A stretch of DNA of 5,303 nucleotides from HRBIN01 sp038891515. Lineage in GTDB: Archaea; Thermoproteota; Nitrososphaeria_A; Caldarchaeales; Caldarchaeaceae. The translations under genes were made by a program, and so were the position numbers. The stretch is taken from assembly GCA_038891515.1 (NCBI GenBank), contig JAWAEB010000093.1, positions 1 through 5,303 on the forward strand, read 5' to 3'. Position 1 is the first letter of the stretch. Each line of letters opens with the position of its first letter. The notes beneath the pieces are model-generated. The model was not told the DNA's origin and did no database searches. It saw only the letters and a program-made list of their open reading frames with translations. This document shows, one piece after another, positions 1-5,227 of this stretch.

Positions 1-441
1 AACTGCTTACAGGAGCTTGCTGAGGATACATGCAAGCATCTTAACAGGGCTAAGGCCCTGCAGGATGCTGAGAAGAATGTTCTGATGAAGTCTGCTATGG
101 CTGTTGAGGAATCCATGAAGGAGATGGCTTCGTTGATAACAACTGAAGCAAGCAACAGGATACCTGTCTACAATGAAGCTGTTAAGGCTCTAGGGATTGA
201 CGGCGATAACTATCTGACAACCAGAGGAGCTCTAGCTGAGGTTATGACATACATCAATCCATCAAAGAACTTCATTAAAACAGCCAACTACTTCGGGCTG
301 TTCAAGGGAAAACTGAAGAGATACAATCCCAGGGCCAGACAGGCGCTACAACGTCTTTCGATGGTTCTCGGAAACCCGTTGAAAGCAAGAGAGGAAAAGA
401 AAAACACTCTACATCGTTTGGAAGACGATGAGAACCCGTGA
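1..441 (+). CDS. C-terminal part of uncharacterised protein, possibly IS110-like transposase remnant (5' end outside window)
   Basis: The frame is open from base 1, so the gene starts upstream. At least 146 codons are visible, ending in TGA at 439-441; the first internal ATG is at 85. I do not recognise the family with confidence. The first half is helical and Lys/Glu/Met/Ala-rich, coiled-coil-like (for example AVEESMKEMASLITTEASN). The second half reads ALAEVMTYI, then NFIKTANYFGLFKGK, then YNPRARQALQRL. The spacing LAE-x(n)-F-x(n)-Y-x-GL followed by N-x-x-x-R-x-AL resembles the helix-hairpin-helix-like C-terminal domain (Transposase_20) of IS110-family transposases. The Ser-Gly usually found between those blocks is not visible, and the segment between them is short. 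It could be a divergent or shortened IS110-type protein or something unrelated. The stop codon lies inside the folded element at 430-601. No signal peptide or membrane segment is seen. Confidence 0.6.
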   Translation, partial: NCLQELAEDTCKHLNRAKALQDAEKNVLMKSAMAVEESMKEMASLITTEASNRIPVYNEAVKALGIDGDNYLTTRGALAEVMTYINPSKNFIKTANYFGLFKGKLKRYNPRARQALQRLSMVLGNPLKAREEKKNTLHRLEDDENP

Positions 442-601
442 AAGGCTGGAGGCCATACCGGCCTAGACAATAGAGAAAAACCCAAGAAGGCCGGTATGAC
501 CCGCCTTGTAACAATGCGGGGATGTTCCCGCATTTGACACCCTTACGAGCAGCTAGCCTTTCATGGGTTCTCTGATGTTGTTCTGCTAGTTGCCTCCAGC
601 C
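430..601 (+). ncRNA. Candidate structured RNA / structured mobile-element end
   Basis: Several long helices can be paired by eye. Helix A is 430-449 with 553-572, 20 continuous pairs including two G.U (438/564 and 448/554). Helix B is 454-464 with 488-498, 11 Watson-Crick pairs with a 23-nt loop. Helix C is 513-520 with 527-534, 8 pairs with a 6-nt loop. Helix D is 444-453 with 592-601, 10 perfect pairs. Helix E is 549-557 with 585-593, 9 pairs including one G.U (552/590). A excludes D and E; D plus B, C and E make a closed multibranch fold. All three non-Watson-Crick positions are G.U on the plus strand and would be A.C on the minus strand, which favours a plus-strand transcript. A T-run follows at 615-620. 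The 5' end overlaps the last codons of the upstream frame. It could be a 3'-UTR RNA, a guide-type RNA of a mobile element, or DNA inverted repeats at an element end. No known RNA family was recognised. Confidence 0.5.
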
Positions 602-611
602 AACTCTCCCC

Positions 612-620
612 TTATTTTTT
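612..620 (+). terminator. T-rich terminator after the structured element
   Basis: TTATTTTTT (T6 at 615-620) lies 11-19 nt beyond the last base of helix D. Archaeal transcription often ends at such T-runs without needing a hairpin. It would define the 3' end of a transcript carrying the upstream frame and the folded RNA. Confidence 0.4.
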
Positions 621-663
621 CCTTCCTTCTAATTAGGTGAAACAATGCTGTAACCCCCTATTC

Positions 664-685
664 AAAAAAGTTATTATGTAAAATT
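664..685 (-). terminator. T-rich terminator downstream of tRNA-Val
   Basis: Read on the minus strand, the bases just after the tRNA discriminator are AAATTTTACATAATAAC followed by TTTTTT (664-669). Such T-runs are the usual archaeal tRNA transcription stop. The stretch 621-685 holds nothing else that I can support. Confidence 0.4.
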
Positions 686-759
686 TGGGGCTGCCCGGAT
701 TTGAACCGGGGGCCTCCGTCGTGTAAGGACGGTGTCATCCCAGGCTAGACCACAGCCCC
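686..759 (-). tRNA. tRNA-Val (anticodon TAC)
   Basis: A complete cloverleaf reads on the minus strand. The 7-bp acceptor stem is GGGGCTG (759-753) with CAGCCCC (693-687). The D arm contains GTCTAGCCTGG, the anticodon stem is CCGTC/GACGG, and the anticodon loop CTTACAC carries TAC at 725-723. The variable region is AGGCC, and the T arm is CCCGG-TTCAAAT-CCGGG. Position 73 is A (686). No CCA is encoded and there is no intron. TAC reads GUA and, depending on wobble modification, other valine codons. The gene lies downstream of rpl40e and a partial tRNA-Val on the same strand, and has its own promoter-like box 27-38 nt upstream of its 5' end. Confidence 0.95.
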
Positions 760-785
760 AAAACTCTAAACCTAACCAATGGATT

Positions 786-797
786 CCTTATTAATCT
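786..797 (-). promoter_or_regulatory. TATA-like box for tRNA-Val
   Basis: Minus-strand AGATTAATAAGG is centred about 32 nt before the first base of the mature tRNA. This places a start about 6 nt upstream of the tRNA, the usual archaeal layout. The tRNA could also be read through from rpl40e. Confidence 0.4.
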
Positions 798-803
798 CTT
801 TCT

Positions 804-843
804 TTGTAAGGGTGGCGTCATAGCCAGGCTAGACCACCGGCCC
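804..843 (-). pseudogene. 5' half of a tRNA-Val(TAC), 3' half absent
   Basis: Minus-strand 843-804 reads as an excellent tRNA 5' half. GGGCCGG is the acceptor strand, then TG, a D arm GTCT-AGCCTGGCTA-TGAC, G26, anticodon-stem strand CCACC, and loop CTTACAA with anticodon TAC. Tight agreement with the archaeal tRNA-Val pattern ends at position 38. The next bases (AGAAAGAG) cannot pair with CCACC, and neither GGTGG plus a T arm nor CCGGCCC follows in the 44 nt before the intact tRNA-Val. The fragment begins 5 nt after the rpl40e stop. Most likely it is a truncated duplicate. A split-tRNA half is possible because the break is at the usual 37/38 junction, but no GC-rich leader helix follows it. 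Confidence 0.7.
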
Positions 844-848
844 CCCCA

Positions 849-1010
849 CTACCTCTTGATCTCCCTCCTCTTCCACCTTAGGTTATATCCCCTGCACTTC
901 CTGCACTTTAAGGCGGTTCGGGCGTTTCTTGCTCCACAGTCTCGACATATCTTGATAAAGAGCCTTCTATTCTGGGCTATCCTCAGCAGGGCGGCGTCTC
1001 TGATGGGCAT
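849..1010 (-). CDS. rpl40e: 50S ribosomal protein L40e (eL40)
   Basis: This 53-residue protein begins MPIRDAALLRIAQNRRLF and is the archaeal form of the zinc-ribbon large-subunit protein eL40. In eukaryotes this protein is made as a ubiquitin fusion; here it stands alone. Four cysteines in two CxxC knuckles (C22, C25 and C36, C39) are present, with the family signature KICRDCGARN near 20-29 and CRKCRGYNLRWKRRE near the C-terminus. The length is normal (about 50). ATG at 1010-1008 gives the family's usual MPI/MPIxD start, although the frame is open a little further upstream. No Shine-Dalgarno sequence precedes it, and a TATA-like box sits about 25 nt before the ATG, suggesting a leaderless mRNA. 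It diverges from the alba operon. The tRNA-Val half starts 5 nt after its stop, so the transcript may run into the tRNA genes. Confidence 0.93.
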   Translation of the reverse strand: MPIRDAALLRIAQNRRLFIKICRDCGARNARTALKCRKCRGYNLRWKRREIKR

Positions 1011-1031
1011 GTACCAAGCCGCACGGGGGTG

Positions 1032-1037
1032 AATAAA
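1032..1037 (-). promoter_or_regulatory. TATA-like box for rpl40e
   Basis: Minus-strand TTTATT in the context GTCTTTATTC is centred about 25 nt upstream of the rpl40e ATG. With a standard archaeal TATA-to-start distance, transcription would begin at or next to the ATG, fitting the missing ribosome binding site. Confidence 0.45.
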
Positions 1038-1052
1038 GACTTGTTGCTCAAC

Positions 1053-1062
1053 CTATTTATTT
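1053..1062 (+). promoter_or_regulatory. TATA-like box for the alba operon
   Basis: CTATTTATTT lies in an AT-rich stretch and points to a start near 1080-1085, giving a leader of roughly 25-30 nt with a Shine-Dalgarno-like sequence. A second AT-rich run (TATTATA, 1067-1073) is an alternative. The divergent promoters of alba and rpl40e lie within 30 bp of each other. Confidence 0.4.
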
Positions 1063-1110
1063 TGGCTATTATAGGGGAAGTTAGACCCCTCAGAAATGGT
1101 GTGAGGACGA

Positions 1111-1395
1111 TTGGCTGAGAAACAAGTCGCACCTCTGGTGCTGATCGGGAAGAAGCCCGCCATGAACTATGTATTCGCCTGCCTCACTGCTTTCCAGAGT
1201 GGCTCGAACGAGGTCGTAGTCAAGGCCCGAGGTAGAGCAATTAGCCGGGCGGTGGATGTAGTCCAGATAGTGCGGAACAGGTTCCTCAACGACCTCCAGG
1301 TGAAGGACATTAGAATTGGAACCGAGCAGATAACAGGTGAGCAGAATAGAACGCTTAACCTGAGCACGATCGAGATAGTCCTAGGCCGTGGCTGA
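1111..1395 (+). CDS. albA: DNA/RNA-binding protein Alba
   Basis: Alba (Sac10b family) is a small dimeric nucleic-acid-binding protein that coats archaeal DNA and also binds RNA. The 94 residues match the family's usual length. The signature IGKKPAMNYVFACLTAF is present at 12-28, including the lysine pair K14-K15, equivalent to the pair of which one is acetylated in Sulfolobus Alba. It is followed by V-V-V-K-A-R-G-R-A-I-S-R-A-V-D (35-49) and a C-terminal beta hairpin ending STIEIVLGRG. The TTG start at 1111 is forced, because an in-frame stop (TGA, 1102-1104) lies just upstream. GGTG (1098-1101) and GAGG (1103-1106) serve as the ribosome binding site. It is the first gene of a three-gene run with the NusA-like gene and aspS. 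Confidence 0.95.
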   Translation: MAEKQVAPLVLIGKKPAMNYVFACLTAFQSGSNEVVVKARGRAISRAVDVVQIVRNRFLNDLQVKDIRIGTEQITGEQNRTLNLSTIEIVLGRG

Positions 1396-1413
1396 GGGGG
1401 AGCTGATGGACCT

Positions 1414-1418
1414 AGGTG
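1414..1418 (+). promoter_or_regulatory. Shine-Dalgarno AGGTG that favours a TTG start at 1425
   Basis: AGGTG matches the archaeal anti-Shine-Dalgarno complement (AGGAGGTGAT) and lies 6 nt before TTG at 1425. It overlaps the alternative GTG start at 1416. Starting at 1425 gives MEFPICSFD, closer in form to what I recall of related proteins, which begin a few residues before the CSFD motif. Confidence 0.45.
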
Positions 1419-1961
1419 CATGGGTTGGAATTCCCAATATGCTCATTCGACCTGAGAACCGGCGTCCTCTGCCCCAGGTGTGAGGGGAAACTACAGAGCG
1501 GTGAGATTAGCCAGCTGGATATCAAGGTGATGCAGGCTCTTTCCGAAGTTGAAAGGCAGTTCCCAACATTGGCGAACACCACGTATGTGAAAAGTGTCCA
1601 ACATGATGGTCATGTTTTCATAATTCTAGATGAGGGGGACCTTAGTAAGGTGAGTCCAGTCCATCAGGCGGCTCTGAGAAAGAAGCTCTCGGAGATTGTT
1701 GGCCTGAAAGCGCGACTACTTGAGAACTCCAAAGACCCATACGTCTTCATACAGAAGCTTCTCGCCCCTGCGAGGATTGCTGCGATAAATAAGATATGGC
1801 TTCCCGACCAGACGGAGGAGACCCGTATTGTGTTGGAGGATGAGCGTTCTCTCAGGATAGACCCAGAGGTTGCGGCGCATCTGGTGAATGTGGTGAAGGG
1901 TTTGAGGGTTAGACTGGGCTTCATAAGGAGGTATGTGAAGACTGGGAGCAAGATTCATTAG
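1416..1961 (+). CDS. NusA-like KH-domain RNA-binding protein
   Basis: This 181-residue protein (178 if the TTG at 1425 is used) resembles the archaeal NusA-like proteins annotated as transcription elongation or RNA-binding factors. Near the N-terminus it has Cys9, Cys19 and Cys22 in the pattern C-S-F-D-x-R-T-G-x-L-C-P-R-C, probably metal-binding. An alpha/beta region (about 35-105) follows. The C-terminal part, ARIAAINKIWLPDQTEETRI (119-138) and on to about 170, looks like a KH-type fold, but no clear GxxG loop is visible. The C-terminus is basic (IRRYVKTGSKIH). The gene lies 20-29 nt after alba and its stop is 5 nt before the aspS GTG, so co-transcription is likely. From memory, this family is often a neighbour of translation genes in archaea. 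The exact role is unproven; a part in transcript or tRNA handling is inference. Confidence 0.75.
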   Translation: MHGLEFPICSFDLRTGVLCPRCEGKLQSGEISQLDIKVMQALSEVERQFPTLANTTYVKSVQHDGHVFIILDEGDLSKVSPVHQAALRKKLSEIVGLKARLLENSKDPYVFIQKLLAPARIAAINKIWLPDQTEETRIVLEDERSLRIDPEVAAHLVNVVKGLRVRLGFIRRYVKTGSKIH

Positions 1962-1966
1962 GAGAA

Positions 1967-3307
1967 GTGGAGAGGCTATGGCGTTTGTTGTCGAATGAGC
2001 TGAGGGAGTCCCTAGATAGAAGGTTGTTTGCGGTAGACATAAGGCCGGAAGATCACGGTAAGGCGGTAGACCTCTTTGGATGGGTTCATGAAATAAGGGA
2101 TTTGGGAAAAATCCTCTTCATAGTCCTTAGAGACTCCACCGGTGTATGCCAAATCCGAATCAATCCATCGGAGGCTACTGAGGAGTTGAAGAAGGTGCTT
2201 AATGAGTTGACTCTTGAATCGGCCATTCATGTGAGGGGCAAGGTCTCGAAGGAGCCTAAGGCTAGGCTTGGTGTGGAGATCCTGGCGGACTCTATAACCG
2301 TGCTGGGAAAAGCAGTCTCACCACTACCTTACGACACCAAGGGGAGGGTCAAGGCTAGGATGAGCACGAGACTCGAAAACCGCATATTAGACCTAAGGAG
2401 ACCCGAATCACGTGCAATATTCGTCATGGGAAGCTCAATCTTGAGAGCTTTGCGAGAGTTTTTCCATCTTGAGGGCTTTGTGGAGGTGAGGACACCCCGG
2501 ATAATCGTGACGGCAACCGAGGGGGGTGCTGAGCTTTTTGAGGTAAAATACTTTGACCGGGCAGCCTATCTAGCCCAAAGTCCCCAGCTGTATAAGGAGG
2601 AACTGGTCACAGTCTTTGAGAGAGTTTTTGAGATAGGCCCCTTCTTCAGGGCTGAGCCGTCACATACTGGCCGTCATGTAAGCGAGTTCACATCAGTGGA
2701 TGTCGAGGCGGCCTTCATGGACATGGAGGAGGTGATGGAGATACTGGAGAGAGCTATTGTATTCGCCCACAAATGGGTCCTAGAATACAACCAAAAGGAG
2801 CTGGAGATACTGGGTGTCAGGCTTAAGGTGCCCGCGACTCCATTTAAACGGTTTACATACGACCAGGTGGTGGAGACTTTGAGGGGGCTAGGCCAGGGGC
2901 TAGAGTGGGGTGAAGATCCGGGGACGCCCCAACTGAGGAGCTTGGCCAAGATATGCAGGGGTTACTACTTCATCGTTGGCTTCCCAACAGCACTCAAGCC
3001 ATTTTACATACAGCCCTCAGATGAAGAGCCGAAGATTTCCGAGTCGTTCGACTTGATGTACCAGTGGCTGGAGCTGGCCTCAGGTGGGACGAGAGTTTCG
3101 GACAGCAATCTACTACGTAGGAGATTAGTGGAGAAGGGCCTCTCACCGGAGGCCTTCACCCATCACCTGAAGGTGTATGATTATGGCATGCCTATCCACG
3201 CTGGATGGGGGATGGGCTTTGAGAGGCTGTTGATGGTTCTCACGAGAAGACCCAACATAAGAGAGGCGATACTCTTCCCAAGAGACCGGATCAGGCTCAC
3301 ACCTTAA
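1967..3307 (+). CDS. aspS: Aspartyl-tRNA synthetase, archaeal type, probably non-discriminating
   Basis: This class IIb synthetase charges tRNA-Asp. It has 446 residues, close to the archaeal norm of about 430-440. The N-terminal OB-fold anticodon-binding domain (about 20-120) includes DLFGWVHEIRDLG. Motif 1 lies around 170-190 (FVEVRTPRII). The catalytic core has TEGGAELF and AQSPQLYK, motif 2 is at about 221-250 (FEIGPFFRAEPSHTGRH), and motif 3 GMGFERLL ends with FPRDRIRLTP at the C-terminus. His41 sits where discriminating enzymes have Trp (T. kodakarensis W26), a sign of a non-discriminating enzyme that also charges tRNA-Asn for GatCAB. The second marker (K85 equivalent) appears to be Arg100 rather than Pro, so this is tentative. 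GTG at 1967 has GGAG only 2 nt away; TTG at 1985, 9 nt after GGAGAGG, is an alternative start giving 440 aa. The 3' end overlaps the convergent flavin-reductase gene by 11 bp. Confidence 0.95.
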   Translation: MERLWRLLSNELRESLDRRLFAVDIRPEDHGKAVDLFGWVHEIRDLGKILFIVLRDSTGVCQIRINPSEATEELKKVLNELTLESAIHVRGKVSKEPKARLGVEILADSITVLGKAVSPLPYDTKGRVKARMSTRLENRILDLRRPESRAIFVMGSSILRALREFFHLEGFVEVRTPRIIVTATEGGAELFEVKYFDRAAYLAQSPQLYKEELVTVFERVFEIGPFFRAEPSHTGRHVSEFTSVDVEAAFMDMEEVMEILERAIVFAHKWVLEYNQKELEILGVRLKVPATPFKRFTYDQVVETLRGLGQGLEWGEDPGTPQLRSLAKICRGYYFIVGFPTALKPFYIQPSDEEPKISESFDLMYQWLELASGGTRVSDSNLLRRRLVEKGLSPEAFTHHLKVYDYGMPIHAGWGMGFERLLMVLTRRPNIREAILFPRDRIRLTP

Positions 3308-3806
3308 GCCCTGTATACCCACGCAAGTAGTAGACCAGAGGAGGCTTCTCCTCAAGTATAGTTACCGACATAACCTCACCCACGTACAGAGTATGGTCTC
3401 CAGGCCTGTACGTTGTTCGAAGGCGGCACTCCATGACGGCTATCACTCCTTCGATGACTGGAAGGCCCGCTTCCGAAAGCCCGTATGAAACGTTTCGAAA
3501 CCTCTCACTATATGGTTTGTAGGCGAATTTCTCAGATAGTTCGCTCATATACTCGCTCAGCAGGTTGACGGCGAACAATCCACGCTCCATGATTATCCTG
3601 CCAGTCTCAGACAAGTTATCCAGAGCTATCAACACCAGCGGAGGCCTGAGGGAGACGGAGGTGAAAGAACTAACGGTTGCTCCTATAGGTCCATCCATTC
3701 CAACGGCCGTCACAACCGTCACGCATTGCGGGACCCGTATCATAAACTCCTTCAGATGCTCGCCGATGTCGGAGGTCATCCTTTTAGGCCCCCACTCCAT
3801 CTCCAT
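3297..3806 (-). CDS. Flavin reductase-like, FMN-binding protein
   Basis: This member of the flavin reductase-like split-barrel family (HpaC/DIM6-NTAB type) is cytoplasmic; such proteins bind FMN and often reduce flavin with NAD(P)H for a partner oxygenase or other acceptor. Family blocks are clear: a GATVSSFTSVSLRPPLVLIA segment, then LSETGRII and GLFAVNLLSE, a stretch of Y-x-x-R-F, GLPVIEGVIAVMEC, and YRPGDHTLYVGEV with the conserved Gly-Asp-His. The length is 169 aa from ATG at 3806, preceded by AAAGGT 4 nt away. Longer (TTG, 3830) and shorter (ATG 3800 or 3779) starts are possible. No partner oxygenase is next to it, so the substrate cannot be named. It converges on aspS with an 11-bp overlap and diverges from the transposase pseudogene. 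CTTTACAAG just beyond 3830 may be its TATA element. Confidence 0.87.
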   Translation of the reverse strand: MEMEWGPKRMTSDIGEHLKEFMIRVPQCVTVVTAVGMDGPIGATVSSFTSVSLRPPLVLIALDNLSETGRIIMERGLFAVNLLSEYMSELSEKFAYKPYSERFRNVSYGLSEAGLPVIEGVIAVMECRLRTTYRPGDHTLYVGEVMSVTILEEKPPLVYYLRGYTGLKV

Positions 3807-3868
3807 CTTAACCTTTGCTAAACATCGCAAACACTTGTAAAGGTTAAGCTTGATTCATAATCCTGTTT

Positions 3869-4804
3869 TTGGCTATCAGCGTTCTGTATGATCTGGCTTT
3901 TTCTGGTCTGCCTATGGCTGCTGCGGCTACGGCGACTGCCAGCTGGGCTGTAGCGGCCATGTATATCTTTGTTCTTCTTATTGCTGTGTTGGATAATTCT
4001 TATGGCCTGACTTGTACGCCTTATCGCATGCCATCCAAGGCTAGGAGGGGCTGGGCTGTCTACAACGAAGCTTTGGTGAGGAGGGCGGAGATCCTATTCT
4101 CGTTCGATGTCCTGGATAGATGGGACGAGGAGCTCGAATCGATGAACGACGGCAGGGTAGGCGCACCATACCGGTATCCAGACAGCTTCATAGGATGCCT
4201 AGTCGATATAAAGCATCTCCTTAAGGTAGGTTACAGGCAGGTACAGGGAATAGTTAAGGCCCTCTCCAAGAGGGTTAAGAGGCTTAATATGGGAGAGGGG
4301 GTCAAGGCTTAGGCCTTCTATAGATGAGACGGTAGGGGACTGCGGTGGGGGAGTCGTATTAGCGGTGGATGCCACTGGAGTGAAGGTACATAATAGGGGT
4401 GAGTGGATGGGGGTGTTGTACGGGCCTAAGATGAGGAGGAAGAGGGGATATCTGAAGCTCCACCTATCAGTCGATATAAAGGGGAGGAAGATAGGTAGTA
4501 AGAGTCCTTGGGGACAGGGGATATGATACTAGAGCCAGCTTCAACTACTTGGAATGGAGAAAGATCGACCCAGGGATTAGGGTTAGGAGTAACTCTGTAC
4601 CCAGATCCAGAGGAAGGTTGTGGTATAGCAGATGGATTATAGGAGGTGGGGGTCTGATAAGAGTTACGGCTATAGATGGATGGCTGAGTCAACCTTCTCC
4701 TCCATAAAGAGGACATTCGGAGAATACGTCACATCAGGGAGATGGAGTGGAAGACATACCTACACAACAGATTCACAGAAATGCCACCACCCCCAAAACC
4801 ATGA
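3869..4804 (+). pseudogene. Decayed IS5-type DDE transposase
   Basis: An archaeal IS5-family transposase can be followed through several reading frames. The first (TTG 3869 to stop 4312) has DNSYGL, the typical W-x-x-YNEALVRRAEIL block, WDEELESMN, and YPDSFIG...YRQVQGIVKALS, then jumps to KRVKRLN with a short segment apparently missing. A second frame gives VVLAVDATGVKVHNRGEW, with the first catalytic Asp at 4368-4370, and LKLHLSVD, ending at TGA 4526. A third gives GDRGYDTRASFNYLEW, with the second Asp at 4513-4515. A fourth stretch gives SYGYRWMAESTFSSIKRTFG, with the Glu at 4686-4688. Then a last shift gives TYLHNRFTEM, stopping at 4804. About 40 residues expected between the second and third blocks seem deleted. 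All three DDE residues survive but cannot lie on one protein. The N-terminus is unusually Ala/Thr-rich and hydrophobic. I could not find convincing terminal inverted repeats. Confidence 0.85.
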
Positions 4805-4832
4805 AAGCATATAAATGAGGACGAAGCAAGAA

Positions 4833-5117
4833 TTATCCAACACACCAGATTACACCATACATGTTATGATATTCATGCGGTTCTGGGTTATAGTCACCGA
4901 ATACCTTGACCACAACGCTTCCGGCAAATCCTAAACAATCCCTCTCCTCCGCCCACTCATATCCATGATGCCTCTCTCTTCCGACCAAAAATTTCAGTAC
5001 TTCCTGTAGGAACCCTTGGCGGAGGGTAGAGTTCTTAGGAAGAGGGGGTCTCATCCCGAGAAAAGTGTTCGCCACTCTCTCTACTTGGGTATGGGTTCTT
5101 TGTAAAATTTCATCCAA
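4833..5117 (-). CDS. Hypothetical protein, small uncharacterised reading frame
   Basis: This 94-codon minus-strand frame starts at TTG 5117 and is not recognised. The N-terminal half is mixed polar and hydrophobic (DEILQRTHTQVERVANTFLG). A Pro-rich turn (MRPPLPKN) and a basic/His patch (GRERHHGYEWAEERD) follow, and the C-terminal part is beta-like (GFAGSVVVKVFGDYN). There is no signal peptide, membrane span or Cys motif. No Shine-Dalgarno sequence precedes the TTG; GTG and ATG codons inside offer shorter starts. A palindrome abuts the start codon and a TATA-like box lies about 115 nt upstream. It borders the transposase relic, so it may be a gene fragment or a chance open frame. Confidence 0.35.
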   Translation of the reverse strand: MDEILQRTHTQVERVANTFLGMRPPLPKNSTLRQGFLQEVLKFLVGRERHHGYEWAEERDCLGFAGSVVVKVFGDYNPEPHEYHNMYGVIWCVG

Positions 5118-5136
5118 TGACTGAATATTACAGTCA
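5118..5136. promoter_or_regulatory. Palindrome TGACTG-N7-CAGTCA
   Basis: Six-base perfect arms (5118-5123 and 5131-5136) flank an AT-only 7-base spacer, AATATTA. It sits immediately upstream of the 4833-5117 frame. The form fits a dimeric regulator site, but no regulator is in the window and the site may be chance. Confidence 0.3.
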
Positions 5137-5227
5137 CAGCGTTAAAGAGGAAGCCTGAAAGCAGACGTTAGTGATAATCGAGCTGCATATACTACAAAGC
5201 CGCTAAAGATGCTGCAATCAATTCAGC

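Noticed and set aside
1..441. TnpB-type protein with an omega-like RNA at its 3' end
   Set aside because: The C-terminus lacks the CxxC zinc ribbon and the catalytic motif expected near the end of TnpB.
288..533. Minus-strand open frames opposite the left-end gene and folded region
   Set aside because: They lie antisense to the long plus-strand frame, read as Arg/Phe/Ser-rich shadows, and cross the inverted repeats.
430..601. 5S rRNA, SRP RNA or RNase P RNA at the folded region
   Set aside because: A short GGCCATACC recalls the start of 5S rRNA, but the other conserved 5S blocks are absent and no SRP or RNase P signature is seen.
687..843. The tRNA half and the downstream tRNA as one intron-containing tRNA gene
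   Set aside because: Joining CCACC of the half to GACGG of the intact tRNA gives no anticodon stem, GGGCCGG does not pair with CAGCCCC, and the downstream tRNA is complete by itself.
3565..3840. Plus-strand open frame opposite the flavin-reductase gene
   Set aside because: Its product has no recognisable family, and the minus strand carries a clear conserved protein over the same bases.
4426..4716. Minus-strand open frame across the transposase relic
   Set aside because: It is antisense to recognisable transposase blocks and is a low-complexity Ser/Pro-rich translation.
3840..4830. Terminal inverted repeats and target duplication of the IS5-type element
   Set aside because: A loose match between TTCAT...TTTTTGG near 3854-3872 and the reverse complement near 4790-4810 was too weak and gapped to call.
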